A DNA stretch of 64,000 nucleotides from Tyzzerella sp. (GCA_017472665.1 JAFUOS010000001.1:1-64000), one strand, 5' to 3'. Positions 51,906 through 61,925 are shown, numbered from the stretch's first letter. Made by a program: numbers and translations. The notes: a model not told the origin generated them from the sequence alone.

Positions 51906-52695
51906 AATTACGAATCTTCAGAAAACCTTTAACCCAGGTACCGTCAATGCCAAAACCGCACTTAGTGGCCTGAACCTGACTCTTGAAGACGGCGATTTTG
52001 TGACCGTCATTGGAGGCAATGGTGCTGGAAAATCCACGATGTTGAATGCAATTGCGGGCGTGTGGAAACCGGATTGCGGTACAATAGAGATTGATGGTGT
52101 TGATGTTACAAATATGCCGGAACATAAGCGTGCACAATTTTTAGGCCGCGTATTCCAGGATCCGATGAAGGGAACATCACCTGATATGGAGATTGCTGAA
52201 AATCTTTCTATTGCGGCAAGACGTGGCACAAAGCGTAAGCTGGTTTGGGGGATAAAAAAGGCGGAACGCGAGCAGTATAAACAGCTTCTTGCAACGCTTG
52301 AATTGGGGCTCGAGACTCGGCTTTCAAGCAAAGTTGGTTTGCTTTCCGGCGGCCAGAGACAGGCGGTGACACTGTTAATGGCAACGTTAAAACGACCAAA
52401 ATTGTTGTTGCTTGATGAACACACGGCAGCACTTGATCCAAAAACGGCATCAAAGGTTTTGGAACTTACAGATAAACTGGTGAATGAAAATCATCTTACC
52501 ACGCTGATGATCACACACAATATGCATGATGCTATTGCCCACGGAAACCGTCTTATTATGATGCATGAGGGCAGAATCGTTGTAGATGTGTCAGGGGAAG
52601 AAAAGAAAAAGCTTACCATAAGTCAACTGCTTGGTCTTTTTGAAAAAGCGAGTGGTAGTGAATTTACCAATGACAAAGTAATGCTTTCGAAATAA
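51898..52695 (+). CDS. ABC transporter ATP-binding protein
   Basis: 265 aa. Walker A IGGNGAGKST (about residues 38-47), Q-loop VFQDPMKGT, signature LLSGGQRQA (about 143-151), Walker B LLLLDEHTAALD and H-loop ITHNMHD. Belongs to the PF04392/TrpXYZ-type importer encoded just upstream. Starts within the end of the permease gene. A terminator follows. Confidence 0.9.
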   Translation: MLKITNLQKTFNPGTVNAKTALSGLNLTLEDGDFVTVIGGNGAGKSTMLNAIAGVWKPDCGTIEIDGVDVTNMPEHKRAQFLGRVFQDPMKGTSPDMEIAENLSIAARRGTKRKLVWGIKKAEREQYKQLLATLELGLETRLSSKVGLLSGGQRQAVTLLMATLKRPKLLLLDEHTAALDPKTASKVLELTDKLVNENHLTTLMITHNMHDAIAHGNRLIMMHEGRIVVDVSGEEKKKLTISQLLGLFEKASGSEFTNDKVMLSK

Positions 52696-52707
52696 TAGCA
52701 AAGTAGA

Positions 52708-52742
52708 AGCACATCTCAATATATGGGGTGTGCTTTTTTTTC
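52708..52742 (+). terminator. Terminator after the importer operon
   Basis: AGCACATC (52708-52715) pairs with GGTGTGCT (52727-52734), with G.U pairing, followed by eight T residues. Confidence 0.8.
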
Positions 52743-52749
52743 GAAAAAG

Positions 52750-52758
52750 TGCTATAAT
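52750..52758 (+). promoter_or_regulatory. Extended -10 promoter for the ABC exporter pair
   Basis: TGCTATAAT (52750-52758) is an extended -10. No clear -35 is seen. Confidence 0.5.
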
Positions 52759-52799
52759 AGATAGCAATTTAAGTCGTATACATTTTTCGGAGGTTACCC

Positions 52800-54530
52800 A
52801 TGAAAAGATATTTCAAATACATCAAACAATACTGGTACTATTTTGTCTTCGGCCCAATATGCATGGTCCTAGAAGCCTGTGGCGAATTCATCCTGCCATA
52901 CATCAGTGCAAACATCATCAACATTGGCGCGGCAAATAAGAACATCCCATACATCATAGAAAATGGCTTATATATGGCACTCATATCGATCTTCATGCTC
53001 ATTTTCGGTGTATTAGGTGCTAATTTCGGAATCCGCGGTGCCTCTAAATTAGCGGCAGACATCCGATTGACAACTTTCAAAAAAATCCAAAAGTTTTCAT
53101 TTGCAAATGTAGACGATTTTTCTACAGGTTCTCTAATTACCAGAATTACCAATGACGTTTCACAAGTACAAAATTTTATCCAAACGTTGCTGAGAGGACT
53201 TTTCCGAAGTCCGGTAATGATTGTAGGTGCAATCATCATGTCCTTTGCATTGGAACCGAAAATCGCATGGATTATCTTTGCCATTTTGCCAGTGCTCGCA
53301 ATGGTAATAGCAGTAATTATGGTTGTCAGTGCTCCGCGTTACACCAAAATGCAGGAGCAAATCGACCTTTTAAATACAAGTGTAAATGAAACGGTAACCA
53401 ATCAAAAAGTAATCAAATCCTTTGCGAGAGAAGAATATGAAATCAACAAGTTTCAACAGGTAAATGAAAATCTGGTTAAAAAAAGTACAGAAGCCTTAAA
53501 AATGATGCTTTTAATGCAGCCTCTTTCTACATTGATTATAAACGTAGCTACCATAATAGTTGTATGGTTTGCAGGTAACCGCATTATAGTCGGAGGTATG
53601 GAAATTGGAACGTTAACCGCCTTGGTTACATACTTAACTCAGATTTTGACTGCTTTGAACTTCATGGCAAACATCATACTACAAGGAACTAGAGCTGCTG
53701 CTTCTAACAAAAGAATTGTGGAAGTCCTAGATGCAAAGATTGATTTGAGTGATGAGGAGGCAGCCTGCAAAGACAAAGTAATCACAAAAGGAAGCATTCG
53801 TTTTGAAAATGTATCTTTTAAATATTACAAAAAGAACAAAGAAAATGTATTAAGCAATATTAATTTAGACATAAAATCAGGGGAATTAGTTGGAATTATC
53901 GGCTCTTCCGGTTCTGGAAAGACAACATTAGTTTCTTTGATTCCGAGACTGTACGATGCCGACGAGGGAAATATTTACGTGGATGGCGTCAACGTAAAGG
54001 ATTTGTCCCTATTCCACTTGAGAGAAAGTGTTGCAATGGTTCTCCAAAAGAACACGTTATTTTCTGGCACGATTGCTGAAAATTTAATGTGGGGAAATGA
54101 AAACGCGACAGAGGAAGAACTGATTGAAGCATGTAAAGTCGCTCAGGCGCATGGCTTCGTCAGCAGTTTTAAAGAAGGATATGAAACGGAGCTGGAACAG
54201 GGTGGCGCAAATCTTTCCGGCGGGCAGCGTCAGAGATTATGTATTGCCAGAGCGCTCCTCAAAAAGCCTCAGATTATTATATTGGATGACTCCACGAGTG
54301 CAGTCGATACTGCTACAGATGCATCGATTCGTCGCGCGTTCAGGGAGAAACTTCCAGGCGTTACGAAGCTGATTATTGCACAGCGAATTAATTCTGTCAT
54401 TGACGCAGACAAAATTGTGGTGATTGACAATGGGAAAATCGTTAGTGTGGGAAAACATGCTGATTTGATTGATTCCTGCAAGGAATATCAGGAAATTTAT
54501 TATTCACAGAAAGACAGCAAGGAGGCGTAA
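52800..54530 (+). CDS. ABC exporter subunit 1 (heterodimeric, degenerate ATP site)
   Basis: 576 aa: six membrane segments (about residues 10-300), then an ATPase with Walker A GIIGSSGSGKTT (about 365-376), signature LSGGQRQRL and Walker B IIILDDSTSAVD (about 488-499). The usual catalytic Glu after Walker B is Asp here, so this subunit's own site is probably weak, as in BmrC/TM288-type exporters whose partner supplies the active site. Overlapping regions of the transmembrane part show SLITRITNDVSQVQNF. Five bases separate it from its partner gene. Substrate unknown. Confidence 0.9.
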   Translation: MKRYFKYIKQYWYYFVFGPICMVLEACGEFILPYISANIINIGAANKNIPYIIENGLYMALISIFMLIFGVLGANFGIRGASKLAADIRLTTFKKIQKFSFANVDDFSTGSLITRITNDVSQVQNFIQTLLRGLFRSPVMIVGAIIMSFALEPKIAWIIFAILPVLAMVIAVIMVVSAPRYTKMQEQIDLLNTSVNETVTNQKVIKSFAREEYEINKFQQVNENLVKKSTEALKMMLLMQPLSTLIINVATIIVVWFAGNRIIVGGMEIGTLTALVTYLTQILTALNFMANIILQGTRAAASNKRIVEVLDAKIDLSDEEAACKDKVITKGSIRFENVSFKYYKKNKENVLSNINLDIKSGELVGIIGSSGSGKTTLVSLIPRLYDADEGNIYVDGVNVKDLSLFHLRESVAMVLQKNTLFSGTIAENLMWGNENATEEELIEACKVAQAHGFVSSFKEGYETELEQGGANLSGGQRQRLCIARALLKKPQIIILDDSTSAVDTATDASIRRAFREKLPGVTKLIIAQRINSVIDADKIVVIDNGKIVSVGKHADLIDSCKEYQEIYYSQKDSKEA

Positions 54531-54535
54531 TATTT

Positions 54536-56422
54536 ATGGAAACGAATAGTAGATATGAACGTCTGGCGAAGAAATATAGTGGAACAAAGGTAGAGAACAA
54601 TAAAAAGGAAATGAAGGTTCTTGCCAGAGCCGATCGGTCCAGGGCGATGAGCGCCACAGGAAAACCGAAAGATTTGAAAAAGACGGTTGCAAGATTAGCC
54701 AGTTATTTGGTTCACGAGAGAAAATGGTTGATGATTGCAATTGTGTGTGCGATTGTGAATACAGGTGCTACATTGGCTGCTTCTTATTTCCTGAGGCCGA
54801 TTATTAATACATTTATTTATTATGACCCGAATGAGGTTGATTTGTCGGGCAGACTGGCTGGATTATTTAAAGCACTGGCCATTATGGCTGTCATTTATCT
54901 GATTGGTGTAATTACGCAATGGCTGCAGCAAAGGCTGATGCTAACTGTATCGCAAAGGTCATTGAAGCATATGAGAAATGATTTGTACTGTAAAATGCAG
55001 ACATTGCCTATGAAATATTTTGATAACAATTCTACCGGTGATATTATGAGCCGTTTCACCAATGACGTGGATACCGTGGGAGAAATGTTAAATACGACGC
55101 TCATACAGTTGATTTCTGGAATCATCACAATCGTTGGAACTGTGGTATTAATGATTGTGACAAACTGGATACTCGGGCTTATCACGATTATCGTGACGCC
55201 GTTATTGACGGTCATCAGCAAGACCATTATTAAAAAAGGGCGGAAAGCTTATGCCAAACAACAGAAAAATTTGGGAATACTCAATGGTTTTACGGAAGAG
55301 ATTATTTCTGGACAAAAGGTGGTAAAGGTATTTAACCATGAAGAAATCGCGATTGACGAATTCTCTTATTTGAATGAGGAGTTGACAAAAGCACAAATTA
55401 AGGCGCAATTTAATTCATCGATTATGGGACCGATGACGCATCAGCTGTGCAATGTCATTTATGCGGTTACGGCCTGCGTGGGCGGAATTTTAGTTGTGAA
55501 AAATGGCTTTGATATCGGTGGACTTACGATATCTTTGAATTACACGAGAAAGTTCAATCGCCCTATCAATGAAATTTCAATGCAGATGAACACTGTTTTT
55601 TCAGCTTTAGCAGGAGCAGAAAGGGTGTTTGAGGTATTGGATGAAGAACCAGAAACGGACGATGCGGACAGTCTGAAACCGGATAAAATCGTAGGAAATG
55701 TGGAAGTGAATCATGTTGATTTTGGATATGTTCCCGACCATGCAGTTTTACATGATATTACGTTATACGCAAAACCAGGTCAGAAGGTTGCTTTCGTTGG
55801 TTCTACCGGTGCCGGAAAAACTACGGTGACAAATTTATTGCCGCGATTCTATGAATTGCAATCCGGTGAAATCAAAATTGATGGAATACCGATTGAGAAG
55901 TTGGATAAAGGAGTTTTACGGCAGAATATCGCCATGGTTTTGCAGGATACTCATCTTTTTACGGGTACAGTGAGAGAGAATATACGTTATGGAAGACTGG
56001 ATGCAACGGATGAAGAAGTGGTACAGGCGGCTAAGGCAGCTTCCGCACATTCATTTATCATGCAGCTTGAGAATGGATATGATACCTATCTGGAAAATGA
56101 TGGTGCAAATCTGTCGCAAGGTCAGAGACAGCTTTTGAATATTGCGAGAGCAGCCATCAGCAAAGCTCCGATTCTGATTTTGGATGAGGCGACGTCGAGC
56201 GTTGATACGAGGACGGAAAAGTATATCGAAGAAGGTATGGATGCTTTGATGGAGAATCGAACGACGTTTGTAATTGCACATCGACTTTCTACGGTTCGAA
56301 AATCGAATGTGATTATGGTGCTGGAGAAAGGCAAAATTGTTGAGAGAGGAACGCATGAGGAATTGCTGGAGATGAATGGCAGGTATGCGGGACTGTATCA
56401 TGAGATAGTGGAACTTGAATAA
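54536..56422 (+). CDS. ABC exporter subunit 2 (heterodimeric, canonical ATP site)
   Basis: 628 aa. A charged N-terminal extension (about 45 residues, many Arg/Lys), six membrane segments, then Walker A GSTGAGKTT (about 420-428), signature LSQGQRQLL and Walker B ILILDEATSS (canonical Glu, about 545-554). LSQGQ instead of LSGGQ is common in one half of such heterodimers. Together with the upstream gene it makes a multidrug- or peptide-type exporter. Start ATG 54536 follows AAGGAGGCG. Confidence 0.9.
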   Translation: METNSRYERLAKKYSGTKVENNKKEMKVLARADRSRAMSATGKPKDLKKTVARLASYLVHERKWLMIAIVCAIVNTGATLAASYFLRPIINTFIYYDPNEVDLSGRLAGLFKALAIMAVIYLIGVITQWLQQRLMLTVSQRSLKHMRNDLYCKMQTLPMKYFDNNSTGDIMSRFTNDVDTVGEMLNTTLIQLISGIITIVGTVVLMIVTNWILGLITIIVTPLLTVISKTIIKKGRKAYAKQQKNLGILNGFTEEIISGQKVVKVFNHEEIAIDEFSYLNEELTKAQIKAQFNSSIMGPMTHQLCNVIYAVTACVGGILVVKNGFDIGGLTISLNYTRKFNRPINEISMQMNTVFSALAGAERVFEVLDEEPETDDADSLKPDKIVGNVEVNHVDFGYVPDHAVLHDITLYAKPGQKVAFVGSTGAGKTTVTNLLPRFYELQSGEIKIDGIPIEKLDKGVLRQNIAMVLQDTHLFTGTVRENIRYGRLDATDEEVVQAAKAASAHSFIMQLENGYDTYLENDGANLSQGQRQLLNIARAAISKAPILILDEATSSVDTRTEKYIEEGMDALMENRTTFVIAHRLSTVRKSNVIMVLEKGKIVERGTHEELLEMNGRYAGLYHEIVELE

Positions 56423-56458
56423 TTTCAAGTGTGCAATGTAGAATTTGATAAGTAAAAG

Positions 56459-56502
56459 GACCTTGGAATGAGACGGAAAATCTCGTTCCAAGGTCTTATT
56501 AT
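56459..56502. terminator. Bidirectional terminator between exporter and SDR genes
   Basis: A 15-base stem (56459-56473 with 56481-56495) followed by TTATTAT. The genes converge here. Confidence 0.8.
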
Positions 56503-56564
56503 ATGGAGGAAACGTCTTTTCAATGACTTCTCTTACGCTTGTTAAAAACCCTTCTGGGGGCTTA

Positions 56565-57329
56565 TTACAGAGTTGCTCCGAAGTCGGCTACAATAACCTG
56601 GCCAGTTAATGCACGTGATTCATCACTTGCTAAGAATAATAGAATGTTCGCAACATCTGCAGGCATACATGGAGATACCGATAAGTTCATGTGTTTATTC
56701 ATCTGTCCCATCATGTTAGGGTCTAATGAAGCAGGATCCGTGTGCATTGTCATCGGTGTAACGATTGTGCTTGGGTTTACAGAGTTACAGCGAATTCCGG
56801 TTCCTGTAAAACGTAATGCAGTATGTTTTGTTAAACCGATTACAGCAGCTTTACTTGTAACGTAAGAAGCTCCGCCTGTTCCGAATTCTCCGGCTACAGA
56901 GTCTAAGTTGATGATAGAACCTGAGTTATTTTTCATCATTTCTTTTACAACCGCTCTTGTACAGTACAGGCATCCTTTTGTGTTGATTCCTAATACCCAT
57001 TCAAGGTCTTCATCTGTACAGCATTCGATTGGTTTTAAGCCTTGTTCTAATACGCCGGCGTTGTTTACTAAAACGTCAATTTTCCCGAATGTTTCTACTG
57101 TTTTAGCAACTAAATTCTCAACGTCTTCTACTTTCGATACGTCTGTAGGTACGGCTAATACTTCGCCTCCGTTAGCTCTGATTTTTTCAGCTACTTCTTC
57201 TAACTGTGGTAAACGACGGGCACTAATTACTACTTTCGCTCCTTCTTTTGCAAATAATTCAGCAGTGGCTGCTCCTACGCCTGAGTTACCTCCTGTGATA
57301 ATTGCAACTTTTCCATCTAAACGTCCCAT
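56565..57329 (-). CDS. Short-chain dehydrogenase/reductase (SDR)
   Basis: 254 aa. NAD(P)-binding GGNSGVGAATA (residues 13-23), NNAGV, and catalytic triad Ser in LDSVAGEFG with Tyr-x3-Lys in SYVTSKAAVIGL. Substrate unknown. Homologues in gut Clostridia act on hydroxysteroids, alcohols or 3-oxoacyl groups, so no name is given. The initiation ATG (57329) follows AGAAAGGAG. The open frame extends further upstream only through the leader. Strong promoter with TTGACT-17-TATAAT upstream. Confidence 0.88.
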   Translation of the reverse strand: MGRLDGKVAIITGGNSGVGAATAELFAKEGAKVVISARRLPQLEEVAEKIRANGGEVLAVPTDVSKVEDVENLVAKTVETFGKIDVLVNNAGVLEQGLKPIECCTDEDLEWVLGINTKGCLYCTRAVVKEMMKNNSGSIINLDSVAGEFGTGGASYVTSKAAVIGLTKHTALRFTGTGIRCNSVNPSTIVTPMTMHTDPASLDPNMMGQMNKHMNLSVSPCMPADVANILLFLASDESRALTGQVIVADFGATL

Positions 57330-57384
57330 AGTGGTTAGCTCCTTTCTGATAAATGTTTTTGTTGTGTATAGAATTATTAATTTT

Positions 57385-57413
57385 ATTATAAAGGAGAATG
57401 GCAAATGAGTCAA
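57385..57413 (-). promoter_or_regulatory. Strong promoter of the SDR gene
   Basis: On the minus strand: TTGACT (57413-57408), 17-base spacer, TATAAT (57390-57385). Confidence 0.75.
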
Positions 57414-57541
57414 TGAGTATCAAATGGGCGGAAAACGCTTCCAGTTTATTGCCCAAATTCCCATAGTGTGCTAAACTGTACAAGTAAGACAAAAATCGAC
57501 ATAGATTGACAATCTACAAATATAAAAAGTGAGGTTACACA

Positions 57542-59080
57542 ATGATAAAAGTTAAGGAATACAGAGGACACATCCGTAACTGGGAAGCTCTTTGCGAAGA
57601 ACTAGGAATCGCCAAATCCCTTTCGAGAGAGGCTCGCGAAGAAGCTATCCTAATCAAAGCCTATGAAACATGGGGCTATGACATGGCAAATCACATGCAT
57701 GGAATGTTTGCGTTTGCACTTTGGGATGACGTAGAGCAGAAACTTTTCTGCCTGAGAGACCAGTTTGGAACAAAGCCTTTCTATTATTATGTGACAGCAG
57801 ACGGAAGACTTCTCTATGGCACCATGATTCGCCAAATCATGGAACAAGAAGGTTTCGTAAAAGAATTAAATGAGAAATTACTTCAGATTTACATGAGCCT
57901 TACCTATGTGCCGGGCGAAGAAACATTCTTCAAAGGCTTGATGAAGTTGTTACCAGGACGTTATCTTGTATGGCAAAATGGCAAAATGGAAATCACCCGC
58001 TATTGGAAACCAGAGTTCCATCCAGATGAAAGCAAATCATTAGAAGAATGGGCTGACGAAGTTCATAAAACACTCCAGGAAATCATGCCAGAGACAAAAG
58101 CGGCAGATGAAGAAATCGACTCGTTCTTATCGGGCGGGGTAGATTCTTCTTATGTGCTTGCTATGTCAGAGGCCAGTGCAGCAGATTCCTGCGGTTATGA
58201 AGAAGAACGGTTTGATGAATCAAAACTTGCAGCAGAAACAGCCAAACTTCTCAATGTGGAATTCAATCGGTGCGTGATTACTCCAGAGCAATATTTCGAT
58301 ATTGTTCCGTATGTCATGTATCATATGGAACAACCTTTAGCGGACGCTTCCGCGATTGCATTTGCACTGGGATGCAGAGCGACAGCAGAACATACGAAGC
58401 TTTGCTATTCAGGGGAAGGTTCTGACGAGTTCTTTGGCGGATATAACATGTATCGCAACGCAGAACGCTATGGAGATAACTTGAAGACATTCTACGTAGG
58501 TAATACAAATATCATGAAAGAAGATGAGAAGAAGAAAATTCTCAAGAATTATGATGAAAATGTACTTCCAATCAATCTTGTAAAGGAGATTTATGAGGAA
58601 AATGAAGGATTAGATCCGCTTTCAAAGATGCAAGATGTGGATATTCAAATCTGGCTGGAGGGTGATATTTACCTGAATGTAGATAAGATGAGTGAAGCGG
58701 CAGGTTTAGAAATCCGTATGCCACTCACAGACAGAAGAATTTTTGATATTGCATCAAGAATTCCTTCCAAATACAAAGTGAACGAAGAACAGAATAAAGT
58801 TGTCATTCGTACGGCGGCAGCAAAAGTATTGCCAGAGGAAATCGCATTCCGCAAGAAACTTGGATTTATCGTGCCGATTCGTATCTGGATGGCAGATGAA
58901 AGATATAACCAAGATGTGCAGGCGAAGTTCCACAGCGAGATGGCAGCGAAGTTCTTTAATGTGGAAGAGATTCAAGCGATTTTCGATGAATATGTTGGTG
59001 GAAATTCGGACAACTGGAGAAAAGTTTGGACGATTTATACGTTCTTAGTTTGGTATGAGGAATATTTTGTAAAACGTTAA
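57542..59080 (+). CDS. Asparagine synthase-like protein lacking the N-terminal Cys region
   Basis: 512 aa. From about residue 50 it follows asparagine synthase B: GMFAFALWDDVEQKLFCLRD, then QFGTKPFYYY and RLLYGTMIRQI, followed by the synthase domain with PP-loop [14 protein letters not shown] (about 195-208), GEGSDEFFGGYNMY and MPLTDRRIFD. The canonical start MCGI with the catalytic Cys of the glutaminase is missing, and about 70 residues are absent. I found none in any frame upstream. It may therefore use ammonia directly or a separate glutaminase. No terminator is seen before mntP. Confidence 0.85.
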   Translation: MIKVKEYRGHIRNWEALCEELGIAKSLSREAREEAILIKAYETWGYDMANHMHGMFAFALWDDVEQKLFCLRDQFGTKPFYYYVTADGRLLYGTMIRQIMEQEGFVKELNEKLLQIYMSLTYVPGEETFFKGLMKLLPGRYLVWQNGKMEITRYWKPEFHPDESKSLEEWADEVHKTLQEIMPETKAADEEIDSFLSGGVDSSYVLAMSEASAADSCGYEEERFDESKLAAETAKLLNVEFNRCVITPEQYFDIVPYVMYHMEQPLADASAIAFALGCRATAEHTKLCYSGEGSDEFFGGYNMYRNAERYGDNLKTFYVGNTNIMKEDEKKKILKNYDENVLPINLVKEIYEENEGLDPLSKMQDVDIQIWLEGDIYLNVDKMSEAAGLEIRMPLTDRRIFDIASRIPSKYKVNEEQNKVVIRTAAAKVLPEEIAFRKKLGFIVPIRIWMADERYNQDVQAKFHSEMAAKFFNVEEIQAIFDEYVGGNSDNWRKVWTIYTFLVWYEEYFVKR

Positions 59081-59129
59081 TTAAGGGTTGACAAAGCATA
59101 CTGAAATTTGATACAGGAGGATGAAACTA

Positions 59130-59714
59130 ATGGATTGGAGTTTTCGCTTTTTCTTTAACAGCATTTTACTTGGAGTTGGACTTGCGATGGACGCGTTTTC
59201 CGTGTCTCTTGCAAATGGACTGAATGAACCCTACATGAAAAAGAAAAAAATGTGCGGCATTGCCGGTGTGTTTGCGGTATTTCAGGCGCTGATGCCGATG
59301 ATTGGATGGATTTGTGTGCATACCATCGTTCAATATTTCAAGGCATTTGAAAAATTTATTCCATGGATTGCACTGATTCTGCTTGTATTTATCGGCGGAG
59401 GGATGTTGAAAGATGGAATCAAAGGTGGTGAAGAAGAGTCAGAAGCAACTGCAGTAGGATTTGTGGCACTGCTGGTTCAAGGTGTGGCAACTTCAATTGA
59501 CGCGTTGTCGGTTGGATTTACGATTGCGGAATATGGATTTTTGATGGCATTGATTTGTGCGATAATCATTGCAGTGGTAACGTACTTTATCTGCACGGCA
59601 GGGCTCATGATTGGGAAGAGATTTGGTACGAAGTTGTCAAATAGGGCGACGATTCTTGGTGGTGTGATTTTGATTTTGATTGGAATCGAGATTTTTATTA
59701 GTGGGGTATTTTAG
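59130..59714 (+). CDS. mntP: Manganese efflux pump MntP
   Basis: 194 aa with six membrane segments in two repeats: LLGVGLAMDAFSVSLANGL and VQGVATSIDALSVGFTI, the paired Asp-x3-Ser motifs of the family. It exports Mn(II). ATG 59130 is preferred, 9 bases after AGGAGG. An ATG at 59121 touches the ribosome site. I saw no yybP-ykoY-type Mn riboswitch upstream (only about 50 bases). Confidence 0.92.
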   Translation: MDWSFRFFFNSILLGVGLAMDAFSVSLANGLNEPYMKKKKMCGIAGVFAVFQALMPMIGWICVHTIVQYFKAFEKFIPWIALILLVFIGGGMLKDGIKGGEEESEATAVGFVALLVQGVATSIDALSVGFTIAEYGFLMALICAIIIAVVTYFICTAGLMIGKRFGTKLSNRATILGGVILILIGIEIFISGVF

Positions 59715-59762
59715 GAATATAATAGGTAAATGAGTTATGTAGGGAAAACGGGAGATAAGAGC

Positions 59763-61091
59763 ATGGAAAACAAGACAGAAAAGAAAGGTTTGAATATTAG
59801 TGCTAAGTCGTTCATTACGGCGATTGCAGTGATATTTGTATTGATGGTGCTGACATATGGTTTGACGTTTGTGGTGCCAGGCGGCGGGATTCCATTTTGG
59901 AAATGGATTCTATCACCAGTTCTGGTGCTTGGCGGGGAGGACAATGTATCGCTGATTGCGGTAATTATTTTCTTGCTCGTCATCGGTGGTGTGTTTAACT
60001 GCTTGGATAAATGTGGATTGATGAAATACATGTTGGACAAGATTACATATCGTTTTGGAAAAGAAAGATATAAATTATTGGCACTGGTTACGCTTTTCTT
60101 TATGGCAATGGGCTCGTTTATCGGTTCCTTTGAAGAATGCGTACCGCTTGTTCCGATCGTGGTTGCTTTGGCAATCAGACTTGGCTGGGATTCTTTGGTC
60201 GGCGTGGGCATGAGCCTCTTATCAATCGGATGCGGATTCGCAGCAGGCGTCTGCAATCCATTTACCGTAGGGGTGGCGCAGGAGTTGGCTGGGCTTCCGA
60301 TGTTTTCGGGAATGTGGTTCCGCGCTCTTAGTTTTGTACTTGTGTATGCACTTTTGGTCGGATTTCTGTTCCGCTATGCGAAACGCATAGAAAAGCCACT
60401 GAATGCAGGTGCAGATGAGGAGGCCTTTGTTCGAAATGAGAAAATGGACCGTGGATTGGTTTGCTTCGTATCGTTGATGGTTGCCGGAATTCTGGTTGTG
60501 CTTAGTTCTGTATTTATTACCGCTTTGCAGGATTATACGATGATTATCGTAGCGGTGACATTTTTGGCTTCAGGCATTGCAGCGAGTTTATTGGCAGATA
60601 TGGGCAAGAAATTAGGGAAAACATTTTGGAATGGACTCGTGAGTGTACTGCCAGCGGTACTTATGATTCTTATGGCAAATTCGATTCGCTATACGCTTGT
60701 GGAAGGAAATATTTTGGATACGATTTTGCAGGCGGCGATAGCAACCGCAGAAACACTTCCAAAATGGGCAGTGATTCTATTTATCTATTTGATTGTATTA
60801 GTAATGAACTTTTTCATTGCATCTGGTTCGGCAAAAGCATTTTTGCTGATGCCGCTTATCGTGCCAGTTGCAGAAGCGTTTGGAATATCAGCGCAGCTTT
60901 GCATTGTTGCATACGCGTTCGGAGATGGATTTTCGAATGTATTTTATCCGACGAATCCTGTGCTTCTTATCGGCCTCGGACTTGCTGATGTGGATTACGG
61001 AAAATGGGTGAAATGGAGCTGGAAGTTCCAGGTGATGAATCTGGTGCTGACGAGCGGATTACTGCTGTTTGGATTAGTAATTGGGTATTAA
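59763..61091 (+). CDS. YfcC/DcuC-type carrier (C4-dicarboxylate or basic amino acid)
   Basis: 442 aa, ten to twelve membrane segments. SFIGSFEECVPLVPIVVALA, GFAAGVCNPFTVGVAQELAG and NFFIASGSAKAFLLMPLIVP fit the YfcC/DcuC/ArcD superfamily of anaerobic carriers. Substrate is not readable. ATG 59763 follows GGGAGATAAGAG; an upstream open stretch is unlikely coding. 24 bases ahead of the S51 peptidase gene, probably cotranscribed, so a peptide- or amino-acid-related role is plausible. Confidence 0.85.
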   Translation: MENKTEKKGLNISAKSFITAIAVIFVLMVLTYGLTFVVPGGGIPFWKWILSPVLVLGGEDNVSLIAVIIFLLVIGGVFNCLDKCGLMKYMLDKITYRFGKERYKLLALVTLFFMAMGSFIGSFEECVPLVPIVVALAIRLGWDSLVGVGMSLLSIGCGFAAGVCNPFTVGVAQELAGLPMFSGMWFRALSFVLVYALLVGFLFRYAKRIEKPLNAGADEEAFVRNEKMDRGLVCFVSLMVAGILVVLSSVFITALQDYTMIIVAVTFLASGIAASLLADMGKKLGKTFWNGLVSVLPAVLMILMANSIRYTLVEGNILDTILQAAIATAETLPKWAVILFIYLIVLVMNFFIASGSAKAFLLMPLIVPVAEAFGISAQLCIVAYAFGDGFSNVFYPTNPVLLIGLGLADVDYGKWVKWSWKFQVMNLVLTSGLLLFGLVIGY

Positions 61092-61115
61092 GCGTGATTA
61101 GGAAAGGATGGAACC

Positions 61116-61850
61116 ATGGTTGTATTTTTAACTAGCAGCCCATGCGATGACGCACCAGAGGGCGCAGACGTACCATTTATATTAAAAGAAGAAAATGAAT
61201 TTGTGCAGAACCTGAAAAAACATTATGTGGCAGGCAGTAATTGCCTGATGATTAGCGCCAATCCGGAGGCCTACGAGCGCAATGACCGCATGGCAAACGA
61301 ATTTCGGGAGGGATTTGCCTACCACGGAATGGTGTTTGAAGAGATGTGGATATGCGATTGGAGAAATGCAGAACAGGTGGAAGAAATGATTGATTCAAGC
61401 AACATGATTATTCTCGCTGGCGGCCACGTGCCAACTCAGAATGCATTTTTCCGGGAAATTGGACTTCGCGAAAAACTGCAGGATTACGATGGTGCTGTTA
61501 TGGGAATCAGTGCAGGAACGATGAATTGCGCGGATGTGGTTTATGCTCAGCCGGAAGAAGAAGGAGAATCGATTGATCCAGATTATCAGAGATATTTGCG
61601 GGGACTTGGATTTACGGATATTAATGTGTTGCCACATTACCAGATGGTAAAGGATTATATGCTGGATGGGAGAAGACTGTATGAGGATATTACGTTTGAG
61701 GATAGTTATGGGCAACGGTTTTATGTCTTGGTAGATGGAAGTTATATTATTGTGGAAGATGGAAGGAATGTGCTGTATGGAGAGACGTATCTGATTCAGG
61801 ATGGCGTGATGGAGAAAATTTGTTCCTTTGGTGAGAAGATTTCTATCTAG
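61116..61850 (+). CDS. Peptidase E-like (S51) protein
   Basis: 244 aa. Nucleophile motif MGISAGTMNCADV (about residues 128-140) with LAGGHVPTQNAFF before it and NVLPHYQMV after. S51 proteins cleave Asp-Xaa dipeptides or cyanophycin-type peptides. The third member of the catalytic set is not certain by eye. Ribosome site AGGAAAGGATGG. Follows the YfcC-type carrier gene. Confidence 0.85.
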   Translation: MVVFLTSSPCDDAPEGADVPFILKEENEFVQNLKKHYVAGSNCLMISANPEAYERNDRMANEFREGFAYHGMVFEEMWICDWRNAEQVEEMIDSSNMIILAGGHVPTQNAFFREIGLREKLQDYDGAVMGISAGTMNCADVVYAQPEEEGESIDPDYQRYLRGLGFTDINVLPHYQMVKDYMLDGRRLYEDITFEDSYGQRFYVLVDGSYIIVEDGRNVLYGETYLIQDGVMEKICSFGEKISI

Positions 61851-61925
61851 CGGCTTAGGGAATGAACTTAAACAGATAGTCAACTTGAGATGGCTGAATT
61901 AATTTAGAGGGAGCTGGAATTATGT

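Noticed and set aside
59081-59130. yybP-ykoY manganese riboswitch before mntP
   Set aside because: The gap is only about 50 bases and lacks the conserved loops.
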